64,000 bases of DNA from Chlorobiota bacterium (GTDB lineage Bacteria > Bacteroidota > Bacteroidia > Bacteroidales > F082), in NCBI GenBank assembly GCA_013151215.1, contig JAADIS010000005.1:1-64000 (forward strand). The letters run 5' to 3'. A program made the translations under genes and the position numbers. The notes under the pieces were generated by a model, which was given only the letters and a program-made list of their open reading frames with translations, was not told the origin of the DNA and made no database searches. This document shows positions 1-8,334 of this stretch, in pieces. How positions within the stretch are numbered: the first letter of the stretch is position 1; every line of letters begins with the position of its first letter.

Positions 1-2387
1 ATAATAATCTCACAAATATTGATGTGTCAAATAATTCATGGTTAACTCAATTACAATGCTCCAGGAATCAAATTAATACTTTGGATTTGTCAGTAAATAC
101 TGAGTTATTAAATTTGAATTGTGCAAACAATCAACTTACAAGTTTGAACCTTTCAAATAATACAAAATTAAAAACCTTAATTTGTAATAGTAACCTACTC
201 ACAAGTTTAGATGTTTCTAACAATTCAAGTTTACAGGGATTAGTATGTCATGATAATTATCTTGCAAATTTAAATTTATTAAATAATACTTCATTAGTTA
301 CTTTGCAGTGCAATAACAATCTTTTGTCAAGTTTAGATGTATCTAACAATGTCTTATTACTTGGCTTATTTTGCTATTCTAATCAACTCACAAATTTGGA
401 AGTATCGTTAAACACCGCATTATCAGACTTATATTGTAATGACAATATGCTTACCTTTTTGGATGTTTCTATGAATACTGCTCTATCACAATTTGGTTGT
501 ACTAATAATCACTTGACAAGTTTAAATATTCGAAATACTAACAATACTGGCATTTTCGTTTTCGATGCCACAAACAACCCCAACCTAAGCTGTATCCAGG
601 TTGATGATGCTGCCTGGTCAAACGCAAACTGGCCAAATAAAGATGCCACAGCAACATATAGTGAAAACTGTGGAGGAGGAGCATTAACTTATGTGCCCGA
701 TGATAACTTTGAACAGGCCTTAATTGATTTAGGTTATGATGATGTCTTGGATGATTATGTTCTGACATCTAATATAAATCCAGTTACTTTATTAATGCTC
801 GGTAATTCACACATTAGTGATTTAACAGGTATAGAGGATTTTGTTTCACTTACTGTTCTAATTTGTAAAAACAATCAACTCACCAGTTTGGATATTTCTA
901 ATAACACTAATTTACAAATCTTTAGATGTGATTACAATCAGCTCACCAGTTTGAATGTTTCTAATAACATCAATTTACAAGAATTAATGTGTGGAAACAA
1001 TCAACTCACCAGTTTGGATGTTTCTAATAACATCAATTTAACAGACTTATACTGCTCTTCCAATCAACTTGCCAGTTTGGATTTTTCTAATAACATCAAT
1101 TTAGAATACGTTAATTGTGTAAACAACCAACTTATTAGTTTGGATGTTTCAAATTGCCCTGATTTAAACTATTTAAATTGTGAAACGAATTTGTTTACAA
1201 GTCTTAATATTACCAACAATATAGCACTCCAATTATTTATTTGCAAGAGCAATCAATTAACAAGTCTTGACATAACTAATAATCCTGCATTATTTTATTT
1301 TAATTGTGGATTTAATAACCTGATAGCATTGAATCTAAACAATGGAAACAATACCAACATTACAAGTTTTAATGCTACTAATAACCCCAACCTCACCTGT
1401 ATCCAGGTAGATAACGCATCATGGTCAACAGCTAACTGGCTAAACAAAGATGCAACTGCTTCGTATTCGGAAGACTGCGGCTGGGGTACTAATGATAGTG
1501 ATGGCGATGGCATAACTGATGATATGGATGATTACCCAGGTAATGCAACAATGGCATTTGATAATTACTTTCCAGCCACAAGTTTTGGAAGTTTGGGATT
1601 TGAAGACTTATGGCCTTCAAAAGGAGACTATGATTTTAACGATTTGGTTGTAGGTTATAAGTTTCAAACTATTACCAATGCCACAAACAAAGTTGTAGAA
1701 ATAAAAGCAACATTTGTTTTAAAAGCCAGTGGTGCTTCTATGCAAAATGGTTTTGGTTTTAACCTACCTGATGCCAGTCAAAAGCTTATCTCAGGCCTTG
1801 GCGATGTAACTGTATCTGGTTTTGATAAACATGAGAATTATGTTAGCCTTAACGCAAAAGGGTGGGAGAATGCCCAATCAAAACCAACTATTATTGTATT
1901 TGATGATATATTTAATTTATTAGAGCCTCCAGGAGGCGGAACTGGAGTAAATACTGTATTAACTGCTCCTTTTATTCCATACGACACTTTAAGATTAACA
2001 ATAATACCTGCTTCAAGCAGCTTAACTGCCAGCGATTTTTCGTTGGAAACCTGGAATCCTTTTATGATAGTAAATCATGATAGGGGAATAGAGGTGCATT
2101 TATCCAATCATTTACCTACTGACCTTGCCAATCTGGGATTGTTTGGAACTGCTGATGACGATACAAATCCTTTAATAGGTAAATATTATAAAACAAGCAA
2201 TAACCTTCCTTATGTGATTGATATAACTGAAACATATACATGGCCGATTGAAAAAGTTAGCATTGATAACTCTTATTTGCATTTTATTGAATGGGCATCA
2301 ACCTCAGGTATTGATTTTGAGGATTGGTTTCAAGATAAGACTGGCTATAGAAATACTGAAAATTTATATATTATTCTTGATCAATAG
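1..2387 (+). CDS. LRR / LruC-domain surface protein, 5' end outside window
   Basis: The frame is open from base 3. The codons before the first possible start (GTG at 24) already read as a leucine-rich repeat, so the gene begins left of the window. Counting from base 24, a first block of about 21-residue repeats (core TSLDVSNN, then LxCxxNQL) ends in a cap with CIQVD and YSENCG near residues 182-222. A second block follows and ends in a near-identical cap near 452-487. An acidic DSDGDGITDD linker, resembling calcium-binding thrombospondin-type repeats, leads into a C-terminal LruC domain (about 500-787, containing GDYDFNDLVV). LruC proteins are typically exported Bacteroidota surface proteins of unknown ligand. 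The export signal would be in the missing N-terminus. The DNA is AT-rich compared with the core genes further right. Confidence 0.85.
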   Translation, partial: NNLTNIDVSNNSWLTQLQCSRNQINTLDLSVNTELLNLNCANNQLTSLNLSNNTKLKTLICNSNLLTSLDVSNNSSLQGLVCHDNYLANLNLLNNTSLVTLQCNNNLLSSLDVSNNVLLLGLFCYSNQLTNLEVSLNTALSDLYCNDNMLTFLDVSMNTALSQFGCTNNHLTSLNIRNTNNTGIFVFDATNNPNLSCIQVDDAAWSNANWPNKDATATYSENCGGGALTYVPDDNFEQALIDLGYDDVLDDYVLTSNINPVTLLMLGNSHISDLTGIEDFVSLTVLICKNNQLTSLDISNNTNLQIFRCDYNQLTSLNVSNNINLQELMCGNNQLTSLDVSNNINLTDLYCSSNQLASLDFSNNINLEYVNCVNNQLISLDVSNCPDLNYLNCETNLFTSLNITNNIALQLFICKSNQLTSLDITNNPALFYFNCGFNNLIALNLNNGNNTNITSFNATNNPNLTCIQVDNASWSTANWLNKDATASYSEDCGWGTNDSDGDGITDDMDDYPGNATMAFDNYFPATSFGSLGFEDLWPSKGDYDFNDLVVGYKFQTITNATNKVVEIKATFVLKASGASMQNGFGFNLPDASQKLISGLGDVTVSGFDKHENYVSLNAKGWENAQSKPTIIVFDDIFNLLEPPGGGTGVNTVLTAPFIPYDTLRLTIIPASSSLTASDFSLETWNPFMIVNHDRGIEVHLSNHLPTDLANLGLFGTADDDTNPLIGKYYKTSNNLPYVIDITETYTWPIEKVSIDNSYLHFIEWASTSGIDFEDWFQDKTGYRNTENLYIILDQ

Positions 2388-2619
2388 TCCTTTCTTCTAA
2401 TTACTAATGGTCAGTAAGGTGTAAACTTGCGGATCTGAGAAGATGTTTGATTAGGCTATATCTGTATGAGGCACTGTCCTATAAAGTGTGTAAACCCGAT
2501 AGCCATCGGATGAAAATCAGGATTCATAATATCATGGATGAATTCTGTCTTCAAAAAAAGAAGTCAATTGGCTTAATATAACTTTCCAGTTCCCAAACCA
2601 GTAATTTACTGCCAAAGTG
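2388..2619. other. Non-coding stretch between LRR gene and IS
   Basis: No convincing gene is seen. Two same-strand copies of GTGTAAAC lie at 2419-2426 and 2488-2495. The second sits in a run reading CTGTCCTATAAAGTGTGTAAAC, which resembles ends of IS256-type elements as I remember them. This could be the remnant of an older insertion, but that is a guess. A short palindrome (CCGATAGCCATCGG) lies at 2496-2509. The part next to 2619 should be the original continuation of the broken gene on the other side of the IS, but I could not read a convincing continuation there. Confidence 0.25.
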
Positions 2620-2634
2620 CTAAGTACATGACAA
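2620..2634 (+). repeat. Left terminal inverted repeat of the IS
   Basis: CTAAGTACATGACAA is matched perfectly, in reverse complement, by 3839-3853. Similarity stops after 15 bases on both sides. Confidence 0.8.
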
Positions 2635-2761
2635 TTTTTAAAAACATCAGTTGAATTAGCTGATATTCAATATATTATGTTGATAACTCTTTAAAAAGAA
2701 TGTAATTAATACCCTGGTATTCAATATCTTAGATGTATTTACCACAAATCCTTCTATCGAT

Positions 2762-3853
2762 ATGAATACCAGAGTTGATACCAAAAGTAGCATTTTATTT
2801 GACGCCTTAGATAAAGTTTTTGAAAACAAGATCGACAAGGCAAGAGTAAAATTAACTGCGCTGTTTATAATAGCCTTAAATCAAGTCAGAACGGTTAACT
2901 TTGAGAGGTTGGCAATCGCATTCGATCATAGTGCTAAAAAGGATTCTTCATTACGTGGGATTCAGCGTTTTATTGCTAATTTCGATCTGCAATATGATTT
3001 GATTGCCAGTCTTGTATCTAGTTTATTGCCAGCCGAGCCTCCCTATCGTTTATCAATGGATCGGACCAACTGGGAATTCGGTTCGAAAAACATAAATATC
3101 CTAGTATTAGCAATTACCTATAAAGGAATTGCATTTCCTTTATTATTTAAGGTTGAACCCAAAGCGGGAAACTCTTTAACACAGCAGCGCATTAATATTA
3201 TCAATAAATATATTAAGTTATTTGGCTTGGAAACAATTGATTGCCTATTAGCAGGCAGGGAATTTGTTGGAGAACAGTGGATAGAATATTTGAACATAAA
3301 CCGTATTAGATACCACATTAGAACTAGAAATAACTTTTGGGTAATAATTCCAAGAACAGGGCGCAGGGTAAAGGCATCTTGGCTATTCAACCAATTGAAA
3401 ATAAACCAGTTTAAATTTCATGAGAATATTGTTATGGTAAATAATGCATTATGCTACATTTCTGGCTCAAAAGTATTTGACAAAAATGGAAAACCCGAAT
3501 TACAAATAATAATTTCATTTAACAATCCACAAAGGGCCAATACTTTATATAAAGAAAGATGGCAAATAGAATCTGCTTTCAAAGGTTTAAAATCAAGTGG
3601 CTTTAATTTTGAACACACACACTTAACAGATCCTGATAGGGTACAAAAACTGTTTGCTCTAGTAATAATTGCATTTACTTGGGCTTATATTGTTGGAATA
3701 GCACTAGACAAGATAAAGCCTATTAAAATCAAAAAACATGGAAGAAGATATAAAAGCTTAATGGTGTATGGACTAGACTATATATCTAATATCTTGTTTA
3801 GTAATGACTTGACTAAACTTAAAGTGTGCTGTGGGTTTTTGTCATGTACTTAG
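2762..3853 (+). CDS. IS4-family transposase, probably inactive
   Basis: This 363-residue DDE transposase resembles the IS4 family. The first catalytic Asp is D100 in SMDRTNWEFG. The C-terminal glutamate is E270 within a clear Y-(2)-R-(3)-E-(6)-K signature (YKERWQIESAFKGLK). The second Asp is expected in the family block LLADREF, but here the block reads LLAGREF. Residue 165 is Gly, encoded by GGC at 3254-3256, one transition away from GAC. Loss of this metal ligand should abolish cleavage. The frame is otherwise intact, so the mutation looks recent. The start at 2762 fits the usual N-terminus, and the stop lies in the right terminal repeat. Confidence 0.85.
   Translation: MNTRVDTKSSILFDALDKVFENKIDKARVKLTALFIIALNQVRTVNFERLAIAFDHSAKKDSSLRGIQRFIANFDLQYDLIASLVSSLLPAEPPYRLSMDRTNWEFGSKNINILVLAITYKGIAFPLLFKVEPKAGNSLTQQRINIINKYIKLFGLETIDCLLAGREFVGEQWIEYLNINRIRYHIRTRNNFWVIIPRTGRRVKASWLFNQLKINQFKFHENIVMVNNALCYISGSKVFDKNGKPELQIIISFNNPQRANTLYKERWQIESAFKGLKSSGFNFEHTHLTDPDRVQKLFALVIIAFTWAYIVGIALDKIKPIKIKKHGRRYKSLMVYGLDYISNILFSNDLTKLKVCCGFLSCT
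3839..3853 (-). repeat. Right terminal inverted repeat of the IS
   Basis: This is the reverse complement of 2620-2634. It contains the TAG stop of the transposase on the plus strand. On the minus strand it gives the artificial TAA that ends the truncated upstream gene. Confidence 0.8.
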
Positions 3854-4062
3854 GTCTTATTCAGTTTAAGCAATAGCACATCCTTGTCAATGCTTGGGGC
3901 TGGTTTTCTGTCGCTACCAACAAGGACATAACTTTCGTCAGATAATTGTAACACGGCGCTGGAAATTGAAAGTGAGTTTATTGTATAATGTTTCTCAAAG
4001 GTGTTCTGGGGGTATAATAATATGCCCGGGAAGTAAAAAAGTATCAATATTATATTTTTCAT
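3850..4062 (-). pseudogene. N-terminal fragment of a secreted protein, cut by the IS
   Basis: On the minus strand an ATG at 4062 opens a frame with a signal peptide (MKNIILILFYFPGILLYPQ). It continues with SYVLVGSDRK and DVLLLKLNK before ending at a TAA inside the IS terminal repeat. The native sequence therefore stops at 3854, and the stop is borrowed from the element. The pattern of a YVLVG strand followed by an acidic DVLLLKLN strand resembles the first blade of secreted beta-propeller proteins in Bacteroidota, which are usually several hundred residues long. About 68 native residues survive. I found no clear continuation on the far side of the IS. Confidence 0.6.
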
Positions 4063-4106
4063 TGTGTAAGGTTTTTTATTCTAGTTCACGGTTTGGCTAT
4101 GCTGAG

Positions 4107-4191
4107 TGCCGCAATTTGTTCAATAATTGTCTTTGGTTTCGCTATTTTTCAAACTTTACTAATTTTTTTCTAACTAATACGATTTGCGGCA
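4107..4191. repeat. Small element bounded by TGCCGCAA / TTGCGGCA
   Basis: An 8-bp inverted repeat, TGCCGCAA at 4107-4114 and TTGCGGCA at 4184-4191, encloses about 69 bases of AT-rich non-coding DNA. It lies between the T9SS gene ending at 4218 and the start of the broken gene at 4062. Arms of this type around a short AT-rich core suggest a small mobile or palindromic intergenic repeat. Copy number in the genome cannot be judged here. Confidence 0.35.
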
Positions 4192-4217
4192 TGCAATATA
4201 TAAATTGTTGGCAGTAG

Positions 4218-5240
4218 TTATTGTTTAATAATTTTAATAAATTCTATAGCATTATCATTCTCCGGGTATAAAGCTAATATGTATAATCCTTTATCTATAT
4301 TTTCGAGTGAGATAATATGATTAGATAGTGTCCCAGTTTTAATGATTTGCCCAAAAATATTTATAATTTCAAATTCAATATTATTATAATTAGCATCAAT
4401 ATTTATAAATCCTTGTGCAGGATTAGGGTAGGCCTTAAATTGTACTGGAAAGTTGTTGTTTTCCACCTTTGTTGTAATGTTACAATTAACCGGCAACGGA
4501 AATGGATAACCAATATTATAATGAGAAGTACCAAGATATTCTACAGAACAATTGTCATAAACCTTGAAATTATAGGTATGATAACAAATACAACCGGATG
4601 GACAATCCCCCCAGGCAATCTCAAATTGATATGTTCTTTCATCACCAGTTTTATTGTAACTAATAGTATTTCCATCAAATGTATATGATACTTTTATACT
4701 ATATGTCACACCACTATATGTTTTAATGCTATCGCACACAGGTTGGATATTGATAGTTTGATCTGTCGATAATATAGCATAATGATATCCTAGAACGCTT
4801 GTGAAATCATATACTGAAAATCCATAAGTTAGTAGTAATGTGTCTAATGAAGGAATGCCGGTAACTATATTATAGTTTTGCCAATTATGGGTCCAGTCGT
4901 ATGAAAGATCAACCCCAACTTCTATGTAGTTATATATGGTATTGTTGGTAGATTCTTCATGAATGCAATATATGTCAAACGCAGAATCTCTCTCAGGAAT
5001 AGATGAAACATTAAAGATTGCGGCTAAGCCACTCCAAATGGTATCTTGATAGCTAAATGGAATGTCAATAGAGTCCATATACGGTGAGTCTTGACTGATA
5101 ATTCGTTGGAGGGCTAAATGTTTCACGTCTTTGTCATAAGAACTCTTTAACTCAGATGGTATTATGCAACTTGATGGAATTTGAGCATTCAAATTAATAA
5201 GTCCTATCACGAGCAGGGAAAATGTAATTAATTTTTTCAT
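4218..5240 (-). CDS. Secreted protein with T9SS type A sorting domain
   Basis: This 340-residue protein starts with a signal peptide (MKKLITFSLLVIGLINLNAQ). It ends in a typical type IX sorting domain of about 75 residues with YPNPAQGFINI, FEIINIFGQII and DKGLYILAL, finishing in a Lys-rich tail. Such domains direct transport across the outer membrane, after which they are removed or anchored. The central 240 residues contain several cysteines, including CPSGCICYH, but no domain I recognise. It belongs to the AT-rich accessory block and has no operon partner. Molecular function is unknown. Confidence 0.8.
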   Translation of the reverse strand: MKKLITFSLLVIGLINLNAQIPSSCIIPSELKSSYDKDVKHLALQRIISQDSPYMDSIDIPFSYQDTIWSGLAAIFNVSSIPERDSAFDIYCIHEESTNNTIYNYIEVGVDLSYDWTHNWQNYNIVTGIPSLDTLLLTYGFSVYDFTSVLGYHYAILSTDQTINIQPVCDSIKTYSGVTYSIKVSYTFDGNTISYNKTGDERTYQFEIAWGDCPSGCICYHTYNFKVYDNCSVEYLGTSHYNIGYPFPLPVNCNITTKVENNNFPVQFKAYPNPAQGFINIDANYNNIEFEIINIFGQIIKTGTLSNHIISLENIDKGLYILALYPENDNAIEFIKIIKQ

Positions 5241-5730
5241 GATTTAATGTTTTTCTTTTGTATAATCTCTAAATAAATGTAGTTTTCCAATTCCAATATA
5301 TCCGATTACTATTGCGGCTAATTATTTCTTTCTTTCTTATTTGATGTATTAAAGTTCATTTTGTACATGTCTCACAATGAATACCAATTCCCTTATAACC
5401 CAACTTTTCACATACCTTAAATACCTTATCCTGTGGATAATCATATATTTTGGAATTTTGATCAATTGATGTCCTTGGTGTATTTCATGCGTTTTTTCAA
5501 GTTCGGCATTATTGTGCATCTGTTGGTTTAGGCTGCTTTAGCCAATTCATGTCGCAACAGGCTTTGCATAATAATTAGTTCTGTGTAAAAGTAATAAAAA
5601 TATTCGGGGTGGCAAAGCGTCCCGCTTCTTTTACAACGAACCCTGGGCAATGGCCCGCAAAGGCTTAGGGCTGTTTGTAGCAGGTACGACCTATGTTAAC
5701 TGAATCAGGCCGTTAAAGGCCTTGTGCGGT
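5241..5730. other. 490-bp stretch with gene remnants, no intact gene
   Basis: The right part (5241-5340) serves as upstream region for the minus-strand T9SS gene. At 5356-5484 on the minus strand an uninterrupted 42-residue frame, with no start codon, reads SIDQNSKIYDYPQDKVFKVC and then CEKLGYKGIGIHCETCTK before a stop. It looks like the tail of a lost gene. 5600-5730 is more GC-rich than its surroundings, is non-coding in all frames I tried, and leads directly into the end of mnmE. Confidence 0.3.
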
Positions 5731-7140
5731 TTACTTCCCGATACAGAATTTCCCAAAAATATTTCCCAAGACCTCATCGTTGGTGATTTCCCCCGTTATG
5801 GTGCCCAGATGGTGGAGCGCAGAGCGGATATCCACGGATATCAAATCGGTGGGTATATTGTTGCCGAAGCCTTGCTCAACTTCTGCCAAAGCCTCGAACG
5901 ACTTTTTTAAAGCCTCGTAATGCCTTGAGTTATTTACTATTATATTGTCGTCAAGGTTCATGCCCTTAACGTATTCTACCAGGGTGCTGGCCAGCAAATG
6001 TATGTTTTCCTTACGCTTGGCTGAAATAAAAACAGTCTCGCAATCCAGCAATCCCGTTAATTTATGCGGCGTTTCGTCAAGGTGGTCAATTTTGTTGGCG
6101 ACAAAAATAAAATGCTTGTCCCCGTCTTCCATGTATTTCTTGAATTCCTCAAAAACCTCTTCGATATCTTCCTTGCTGGCACGGGATATGTCGCAAACGT
6201 ATAATATCAGCCTGGCTTGCTCCATTTTCTCGTAGGTGCGTTCTATCCCCATGCTTTCTATCTTGTCGTTCGACTCCCTCAAACCGGCCGTGTCGATAAA
6301 CCTGAATGTATATCCATCGATTACGATGGTGTCCTCGATGCTGTCGCGGGTAGTGCCGGGGATTTCCGAGACTATTGCCCTTTCCTCGTTTAGCAAAGCA
6401 TTCAGCAATGTCGATTTTCCGGCATTCGGTTTGCCGATAATCGCCACAGGTATGCCGTGCTTTATCACGTTGCCCAGTTTAAAGGAGTTGATCAGCGAAC
6501 TTAGTTCCTGCTTTAGTTTTCGGACCAGGTTCAGAAAATCCTCCCTGTCGGCAAATTCCACATCCTCTTCGGCAAAATCGAGCTCCAGCTCTATCAATGA
6601 TGTAAAGTCAAGCAACTCGGCCCTGAGTTCCTTTATTTTATCCGAGAAGCCTCCCCTCATCTGGTTTAAGGCCATCTGGTGGGCAGCCTTGCCGCGGCTT
6701 GCTATCAGGTCGGCCACGCCTTCGGCCTGCGACAAATCCAAACGTCCGTTGTGAAAAGCCCTCATCGTAAACTCCCCAGCGTCGGCCATGCGGGCGCCGT
6801 CGCTTAAAAATATTTCAATTATCAGCTGCTGTACATAAACGGAGCCATGACAGCTTATTTCCACGACATCCTCGGCAGTATATGAATGCGGCGATTTGAA
6901 ATAGCTTAACAAAATCTCGTCTATTATCCTTTCGCCATCGACAAAATCCCCAAAATATTGTTTATGGCTCTCAATGGTCTCGGCGCTCAGCGATTTGAGC
7001 CGGGGTTTAAAATGCCTCAAGGCGATGCTTAAGCTGTCCCTGCCCGACAATCTAAGCAATGCTATTGCGCCACTACCGGCGGGACTTGCCGGGGCGCAAA
7101 TCGTGTCATTGTTGTAAACCATTGAGGATGAGGTTGTCAT
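5731..7140 (-). CDS. mnmE: tRNA modification GTPase MnmE
   Basis: MnmE, with MnmG, installs the (carboxymethyl)aminomethyl group on U34 of certain tRNAs. The order is typical: an N-terminal folate-binding domain beginning at TICAPASPAGSGAI, a helical domain, an inserted G domain with P-loop GKPNAGKST, the GTTRD switch, DTAG and NKID, and the C-terminal CIGK ending with the catalytic cysteine. From the ATG at 7140 it is 469 residues, close to the usual 450-470. The frame extends upstream to 7209, but those residues (MFYQILFTFEI...) are not MnmE-like and run past a good -7 box at 7182-7189. An ATG at 7122 is a second possible start. It is divergent from sucD. Confidence 0.95.
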   Translation of the reverse strand: MTTSSSMVYNNDTICAPASPAGSGAIALLRLSGRDSLSIALRHFKPRLKSLSAETIESHKQYFGDFVDGERIIDEILLSYFKSPHSYTAEDVVEISCHGSVYVQQLIIEIFLSDGARMADAGEFTMRAFHNGRLDLSQAEGVADLIASRGKAAHQMALNQMRGGFSDKIKELRAELLDFTSLIELELDFAEEDVEFADREDFLNLVRKLKQELSSLINSFKLGNVIKHGIPVAIIGKPNAGKSTLLNALLNEERAIVSEIPGTTRDSIEDTIVIDGYTFRFIDTAGLRESNDKIESMGIERTYEKMEQARLILYVCDISRASKEDIEEVFEEFKKYMEDGDKHFIFVANKIDHLDETPHKLTGLLDCETVFISAKRKENIHLLASTLVEYVKGMNLDDNIIVNNSRHYEALKKSFEALAEVEQGFGNNIPTDLISVDIRSALHHLGTITGEITNDEVLGNIFGKFCIGK

Positions 7141-7181
7141 GCGTCTATTTATAAGAGGTGATAAATAAGATAAATTAATCT

Positions 7182-7189
7182 CAAATGTA
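7182..7189 (-). promoter_or_regulatory. -7 promoter box of mnmE
   Basis: Read on the minus strand this is TACATTTG, a perfect match to the Bacteroidota TAnnTTTG element, 41 bases before the ATG at 7140. It supports that start over the upstream one. I see no convincing -33 TTTG at the standard distance. Confidence 0.5.
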
Positions 7190-7211
7190 AATAATATTTG
7201 ATAAAACATAT

Positions 7212-7219
7212 TAACTTTG
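7212..7219 (+). promoter_or_regulatory. -7 promoter box of sucD
   Basis: TAACTTTG matches TAnnTTTG exactly and lies 35 bases before the sucD ATG. It is arranged divergently from the mnmE box at 7182-7189. Confidence 0.5.
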
Positions 7220-7254
7220 GCATCTTTAAAAAAGCGAATAAATAAAATTGTAAA

Positions 7255-8124
7255 ATGAGTGTTTTAGTTAACAAGGATTCTAAAGTTATTGTTCAGGGGT
7301 TTACCGGTGGTGAAGGTACTTTTCATGCCGGGCAGATGATAGAGTACGGAACAAATGTAGTTGGGGGTGTTACCCCTGGAAAAGGTGGTCAGACACATCT
7401 TGAAAAACCGGTTTTCAATACCGTTAAAGATGCTGTTGACAAGGCCGGCGCCGATGTTTCGGTCATCTTCGTCCCGCCCGCTTTCGCCGCCGACGCCATT
7501 ATGGAGGCAGCCGAGGCCGGAATAAAGGTGATTGTTTGTATTACCGAAGGCATTCCTACAGAGGATATGGTAAAAGTGAAAGAATATCTTAAAGGCAGGG
7601 ACGCAAGACTGGTTGGCCCCAACTGCCCAGGCGTTATCACTCCCGGTGAGGCTAAGGTTGGTATTATGCCGGGTTTTATCCACGAAAAAGGCCGTGTAGG
7701 TATAGTGTCGCGATCAGGAACCCTTACTTATGAGGCCGTTGACCAGCTTACAAAAGCAGGCCTGGGCCAGACTACGGCACTCGGGATCGGCGGGGATCCG
7801 ATTATCGGGACAACTACACGCGATGCCGTCGAGCTTTTCATGAACGACCCCGAAACAGAAGGTATTGTTATGATTGGCGAAATAGGCGGGAATATGGAAG
7901 CCGATGCAGCCTATTGGATTAAAGAACACGGAAACAAACCCGTAGTTAGTTTTATAGCCGGGGCAACGGCGCCCAAAGGCAGGACGATGGGGCATGCAGG
8001 TGCCATAATTGGCGGCAAGTCGGATACGGCCGAGGCTAAAAAAGAAATACTCACCGATTGCGGTATCCATGTCGTGGATTCCCCGGCACAAATTGGCGCG
8101 AAAATGCTGGAACTTCTTAGATGA
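7255..8124 (+). CDS. sucD: Succinyl-CoA ligase, alpha subunit
   Basis: This is the 289-residue alpha subunit of succinyl-CoA synthetase, which interconverts succinyl-CoA and succinate with formation of ATP or GTP in the TCA cycle. The N-terminal CoA-binding Rossmann domain contains [20 protein letters not shown]. The phosphohistidine loop is GHAGAIIGG near residue 247, and [13 protein letters not shown] is also canonical. Length and both ends fit the family. The partner gene sucC is not adjacent, which separates it from the usual sucCD operon. A strong terminator follows, so the gene is probably transcribed alone from the -7 box at 7212. Confidence 0.97.
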   Translation: MSVLVNKDSKVIVQGFTGGEGTFHAGQMIEYGTNVVGGVTPGKGGQTHLEKPVFNTVKDAVDKAGADVSVIFVPPAFAADAIMEAAEAGIKVIVCITEGIPTEDMVKVKEYLKGRDARLVGPNCPGVITPGEAKVGIMPGFIHEKGRVGIVSRSGTLTYEAVDQLTKAGLGQTTALGIGGDPIIGTTTRDAVELFMNDPETEGIVMIGEIGGNMEADAAYWIKEHGNKPVVSFIAGATAPKGRTMGHAGAIIGGKSDTAEAKKEILTDCGIHVVDSPAQIGAKMLELLR

Positions 8125-8143
8125 GGATTCATAAAATTAATAA

Positions 8144-8179
8144 GCCCTTGTGCATCAACAATGTACAAGGGTTTTTTTT
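8144..8179 (+). terminator. Rho-independent terminator of sucD
   Basis: Arms CCCTTGTGCAT (8144-8154) and ATGTACAAGGG (8161-8171) pair with one mismatch around a six-base loop. Eight Ts follow at 8172-8179. Confidence 0.9.
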
Positions 8180-8300
8180 GCCCGGGAAGTTCAATTAAGG
8201 AAATTCTCGATGTCCACCTTAGATTTTGTAGTAGTTTGGTTGTCCTTATAAAGCCCTATCAATATTAGTCCTTCCTAAAACAAGCTGATTGCTTTGTGCC

Positions 8301-8330
8301 TTTGTTGCCGACACAATTTTATTATCTTTC
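8301..8330 (+). promoter_or_regulatory. Promoter of Nramp-like gene, decides a GTG start
   Basis: TTTG at 8301-8304 and TATCTTTC at 8323-8330 are separated by 18 bases. This is close to the Bacteroidota TTTG-N19-TAnnTTTG promoter, with one mismatch in the -7 box. Only four bases separate the box from the GTG at 8335, so the transcript should begin at or next to the start codon. Confidence 0.5.
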
Positions 8331-8334
8331 GGCC

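Larger units (their letters stand above)
2620..3853 (+). mobile_element. IS4-like insertion sequence, 1,234 bp
   Basis: The element is bounded by perfect 15-bp inverted repeats, CTAAGTACATGACAA at 2620-2634 and its reverse complement at 3839-3853. It contains one transposase gene whose TAG stop lies inside the right repeat. The outer flanks (left ...CCAAAGTG, right GTCTTATT...) show no target-site duplication. This suggests rearrangement or sequence decay after insertion. The right end interrupts a secreted-protein gene read on the minus strand. The transposase lacks one expected catalytic aspartate, so the copy is probably immobile on its own. Confidence 0.8.

Noticed and set aside
3894-4217. 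107-codon plus-strand frame opposite the broken gene
   Set aside because: The opposite strand has a clear signal peptide; this frame is Cys/Ser/Phe-rich with no recognisable features.
5432-5440. TGTGGATAA, an exact DnaA-box word
   Set aside because: Only one copy, with no cluster, AT-rich unwinding region or dnaA gene nearby. It falls in a protein-like remnant.
5600-5730. tRNA or other RNA gene
   Set aside because: No cloverleaf or strong paired structure could be drawn despite the higher GC content.
7030-7254. mnmE starting at 7209
   Set aside because: The added 23 residues are not MnmE-like and would include the -7 box at 7182-7189.
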